Source of the DNA: Pseudomonadota bacterium
Lineage (GTDB): Bacteria > Pseudomonadota > Gammaproteobacteria > Enterobacterales > Enterobacteriaceae
Assembly: GCA_023425455.1 (NCBI GenBank)
Contig: JAFACP010000335.1
Span: 1 to 7,800 of the forward strand
DNA length: 7,800 nt
Direction of reading: 5' to 3'
The notes under the pieces were generated by a model. The model ran no database searches. It was given only the letters and a program-made list of their open reading frames with translations, and was not told the DNA's origin. Positions 5,611 through 7,800 of the stretch are shown piece by piece. Within the stretch, counting starts at the first letter, position 1; each line of letters opens with the position of its first letter. The position numbers were made by a program, and so were the translations under genes.

Positions 5611-6822
5611 AAATTACCGATCTATCTCGACTACTCCGCAACCACGCCGGTGGACCCGCGTGTTGCCGAGAAAATGATGCAGTGTCTGACCCTGGACGGA
5701 AACTTTGGTAACCCAGCGTCCCGTTCACACCGTTTCGGCTGGCATGCTGAAGAGGCGGTTGATATCGCCCGTAATCAGATTGCTGAGCTGGTTGGCGCCG
5801 ACCCGCGTGAAATTGTTTTCACCTCCGGTGCGACCGAATCCGACAACCTGGCGATCAAAGGTGCAGCCAACTTTTATCAGAAAAAAGGCAAGCACATCAT
5901 CACCAGCAAAACCGAACACAAAGCCGTGCTCGACACCTGCCGTCAGCTGGAGCGTGAAGGGTTCGAAGTAACCTACCTCGCGCCAGAAAGCAACGGTATT
6001 ATCGACCTGAAAGCGCTCGAAGCGGCGATGCGCGATGACACCATTCTGGTGTCCATCATGCACGTTAACAACGAAATCGGCGTGGTGCAGGATATCGCCA
6101 CCATCGGCGAAATGTGCCGTGCGCGCGGCATTATCTATCACGTTGATGCGACCCAGAGCGTGGGCAAACTGCCTATCGACCTGAGCCAGCTGAAAGTTGA
6201 CCTGATGTCCTTCTCCGGCCACAAAATCTACGGTCCAAAAGGGATTGGCGCGCTGTACGTGCGTCGTAAACCACGTATCCGTATCGAAGCGCAGATGCAC
6301 GGCGGCGGTCACGAGCGCGGTATGCGTTCCGGCACTCTGCCTGTGCACCAGATCGTCGGCATGGGTGAAGCGTACCGTATCGCGAAAGAAGAGATGGAGA
6401 CCGAAATGGCCCGTCTGCGTACGCTGCGTAACCGTCTGTGGGACGGCGTGAAAGATATGGAAGAGGTGTACCTGAACGGTGACCTCGAGCAGGGCGCGCC
6501 AAATATTCTCAACGTCAGCTTCAACTATGTTGAAGGCGAATCGCTGATCATGGCGCTGAAGGATCTGGCCGTCTCTTCCGGTTCCGCCTGTACGTCTGCA
6601 AGCCTGGAGCCATCCTACGTGCTGCGCGCGCTGGGCATGAATGACGAGCTGGCGCACAGCTCCATCCGTTTCTCTTTAGGTCGTTTCACTACCGAAGAAG
6701 AGATTGACTACACCATCAATCTGGTTCGTAACTCCATCGGCCGTCTGCGTGACCTTTCTCCTCTGTGGGAAATGTTCAAGCAGGGCGTGGATCTGAACAG
6801 CATTGAATGGTCACATCACTAA
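5608..6822 (+). CDS. iscS: Cysteine desulfurase IscS
   Basis: A 404-residue pyridoxal-phosphate enzyme, the same length as E. coli IscS and nearly identical. It converts cysteine to alanine and carries the released sulfur as a persulfide. It passes this sulfur to IscU for Fe-S clusters, and to TusA, ThiI and others for tRNA thiolation and cofactors. Key residues are His104 (TEHK), Lys206 in SFSGHK (PLP Schiff base), and the mobile-loop Cys328 in [10 protein letters not shown]. The C-terminal tail used for IscU contact (LNSIEWSHH) is intact. I chose ATG 5608, which gives the family start [14 protein letters not shown] with GGAG 11 bases upstream; the frame stays open to 5458, but that upstream peptide is not IscS-like. 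It follows iscR after 167 bases and precedes iscU by 27. RyhB probably controls translation. Confidence 0.98.
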   Translation: MKLPIYLDYSATTPVDPRVAEKMMQCLTLDGNFGNPASRSHRFGWHAEEAVDIARNQIAELVGADPREIVFTSGATESDNLAIKGAANFYQKKGKHIITSKTEHKAVLDTCRQLEREGFEVTYLAPESNGIIDLKALEAAMRDDTILVSIMHVNNEIGVVQDIATIGEMCRARGIIYHVDATQSVGKLPIDLSQLKVDLMSFSGHKIYGPKGIGALYVRRKPRIRIEAQMHGGGHERGMRSGTLPVHQIVGMGEAYRIAKEEMETEMARLRTLRNRLWDGVKDMEEVYLNGDLEQGAPNILNVSFNYVEGESLIMALKDLAVSSGSACTSASLEPSYVLRALGMNDELAHSSIRFSLGRFTTEEEIDYTINLVRNSIGRLRDLSPLWEMFKQGVDLNSIEWSHH

Positions 6823-6849
6823 TCGGTACCCAATAAGGAGAATTCAATC

Positions 6850-7236
6850 ATGGCATACAGCGAAAAAGTCATCGATCACTACGAGAACCCACGCAACGTT
6901 GGCTCTTTTGACAACAGCGACGACAGCGTCGGCAGCGGCATGGTTGGCGCGCCAGCCTGTGGCGACGTCATGAAGTTGCAGATTAAAGTCAACAATGAAG
7001 GTATCATTGAAGACGCGCGCTTCAAGACCTACGGCTGCGGTTCTGCTATCGCCTCCAGCTCGCTGGTTACCGAATGGGTGAAAGGCAAGTCTCTGGACGA
7101 AGCACAGGCAATTAAAAACACGGATATTGCTGAAGAACTCGAACTGCCGCCGGTGAAAATTCACTGCTCAATTCTGGCAGAAGACGCGATCAAAGCCGCC
7201 ATTGCGGATTACAAAAGCAAACGTGAAGCAAAATAA
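6850..7236 (+). CDS. iscU: Fe-S cluster assembly scaffold IscU
   Basis: A 128-residue scaffold protein, the same length as E. coli IscU and almost identical. It receives sulfur from IscS and iron to build [2Fe-2S] and [4Fe-4S] clusters, then hands them on with help of HscB/HscA. Cluster-site residues Cys37, Asp39, Cys63, His105 and Cys106 are all present (APACGDV, YGCGSA, KIHCSI). The HscA recognition motif LPPVK is at 99-103. The ribosome site AAGGAG (6835-6840) is the strongest in the operon and lies nine bases before the ATG, consistent with high expression of the scaffold. It is 13 bases before iscA. Confidence 0.98.
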   Translation: MAYSEKVIDHYENPRNVGSFDNSDDSVGSGMVGAPACGDVMKLQIKVNNEGIIEDARFKTYGCGSAIASSSLVTEWVKGKSLDEAQAIKNTDIAEELELPPVKIHCSILAEDAIKAAIADYKSKREAK

Positions 7237-7249
7237 TTGAGGTTTGAGT

Positions 7250-7573
7250 ATGTCGATTACCCTTAGCGACAGCGCTGCCGCGCGAGTAAGCGCCTTCCTG
7301 GCGAACCGTGGTAAAGGCTTCGGCCTGCGACTGGGCGTACGTACCTCCGGCTGTTCTGGTATGGCTTATGTACTGGAGTTTGTTGATGAACCGGCGTCCG
7401 ATGACACCGTGTTTGAAGACAAGGGCGTGAAGGTGGTGGTCGATGGCAAGAGCCTGCAATTTCTCAACGGCACTCAGCTGGACTTTGTCAAAGAAGGCCT
7501 GAATGAAGGGTTCAAATTCACGAACCCCAACGTCAAAGACGAGTGCGGTTGCGGCGAAAGCTTCCACGTATAA
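7250..7573 (+). CDS. iscA: A-type iron-sulfur carrier IscA
   Basis: A 107-residue A-type carrier, the same length as E. coli IscA. It binds iron or a cluster and helps deliver [4Fe-4S] units to target proteins. The three invariant cysteines are Cys35 (TSGCSGMAY) and Cys99/Cys101 in the C-terminal [12 protein letters not shown] chose ATG 7250, which gives [10 protein letters not shown] as in E. coli, with GAGG (7239-7242) seven bases upstream. A TTG six bases earlier would add Met-Ser but sits too close to that ribosome site. The gene follows iscU after 13 bases and is the last before the hairpin at 7589-7622. Confidence 0.97.
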   Translation: MSITLSDSAAARVSAFLANRGKGFGLRLGVRTSGCSGMAYVLEFVDEPASDDTVFEDKGVKVVVDGKSLQFLNGTQLDFVKEGLNEGFKFTNPNVKDECGCGESFHV

Positions 7574-7588
7574 TCGCGCGTTATCCGA

Positions 7589-7622
7589 AAACCCCACCGC
7601 AGGCTATCTGCGTGTGGGGTTT
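7589..7622 (+). terminator. Terminator-like hairpin between iscA and hscB
   Basis: AAACCCCACCGCAG (7589-7602) pairs along its full length with CTGCG plus GTGGGGTTT (7608-7622), with a single bulged T (7613) and a five-base loop GCTAT. The 14-bp GC-rich stem ends in T-rich TTTGTTCT. It has the form of an intrinsic terminator but stands inside the isc operon. It is therefore probably a partial terminator or 3'-end stabiliser that lowers hscBA-fdx output relative to iscRSUA. The RNA role is inferred. Confidence 0.65.
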
Positions 7623-7650
7623 GTTCTAACAGGCTACCCCTGAGATTGTT

Positions 7651-7800
7651 ATGGATTACTTCACTCTCTTCGGACTACCCGCTCAGTACCCGATTGATCT
7701 GCAGGCGCTGACGGTCCGTTTTCAGGATCTGCAGCGTCAGTATCACCCGGACAAGTTCGCCAGCGGTTCAGCGGCGGAACAGCTGGCTGCGGTGTCACAC
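7651..7800 (+). CDS. hscB: Co-chaperone HscB, N-terminal part
   Basis: The first 50 codons of HscB, cut by the window end (the E. coli protein is about 171 residues). HscB is a J-type co-chaperone that binds IscU, brings it to the Hsp70 HscA and stimulates its ATPase during cluster transfer. The J-domain start [10 protein letters not shown] and the essential HPD tripeptide (residues 32-34, in [10 protein letters not shown]) are visible. The start is ATG 7651 with a weak GAGA at 7642-7645. It lies 77 bases after iscA, beyond the hairpin, and is expected to be followed by hscA, fdx and iscX. Confidence 0.96.
   Translation, partial: MDYFTLFGLPAQYPIDLQALTVRFQDLQRQYHPDKFASGSAAEQLAAVSH

Noticed and set aside
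5725..6657. A 310-codon open frame on - opposite iscS
   Set aside because: It is a long antisense shadow of iscS, a highly expressed gene whose codon bias leaves few stops on the other strand. No family is recognised.

Overview
This is a chromosomal window from an enterobacterium. HcaT, CsiE, SuhB, TrmJ, IscR, IscS, IscU, IscA and HscB are recognisable from their sequences. They lie in the same neighbourhood order I know from Escherichia coli (hscB-iscA-iscU-iscS-iscR-trmJ-suhB-...-csiE-hcaT), so the window is mostly conserved core genome. The high GC content by eye, and a metal-transport gene pair where E. coli K-12 carries yfhR, suggest a relative such as Enterobacter, Klebsiella, Kosakonia or Leclercia rather than Escherichia. 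That assignment is an inference.

Layout. Positions 1-78 hold the last codons of hcaT (+). Its stop codon directly abuts the stop of convergent csiE (-, 79-1356), a PRD-containing stationary-phase protein. A 125-bp divergent spacer separates csiE from a two-gene operon on +. That operon encodes a secreted DUF1007 protein (1482-2120) and, overlapping it by 10 bp, a NicO/RcnA-type nickel/cobalt transporter (2111-3088). A REP-like palindrome (3092-3123) sits between this operon and convergent suhB (-, 3131-3934). suhB and trmJ (+, 4066-4800) diverge from an intergenic region with interleaved promoters. The suhB leader contains a near-perfect boxA.

From 4818 to the end runs the isc operon: two tandem IscR type-1 sites over the promoter, then iscR, iscS, iscU, iscA and the first 50 codons of hscB. 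IscR carrying a [2Fe-2S] cluster represses the operon. IscS supplies sulfur, IscU is the scaffold, IscA is an A-type carrier or iron donor, and HscB is the J-protein that delivers IscU to HscA. The iscR-iscS gap (167 bp) is rich in RNA structure: a long hairpin just after iscR, then an apparent three-way junction, then a two-part match to the small RNA RyhB around the iscS start. This fits the known scheme in which RyhB shuts off iscSUA while the iscR message survives. A terminator-like hairpin separates iscA from hscB.

I found no sign of an undescribed defence, mobile or biosynthetic system. The points most worth a second look are the DUF1007/NicO metal pair with its exposed histidines, the boxA leader of suhB, the structured iscR-iscS spacer with its RyhB match, and the hairpin inside the isc operon. 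There is no stretch over 300 bases without a gene.
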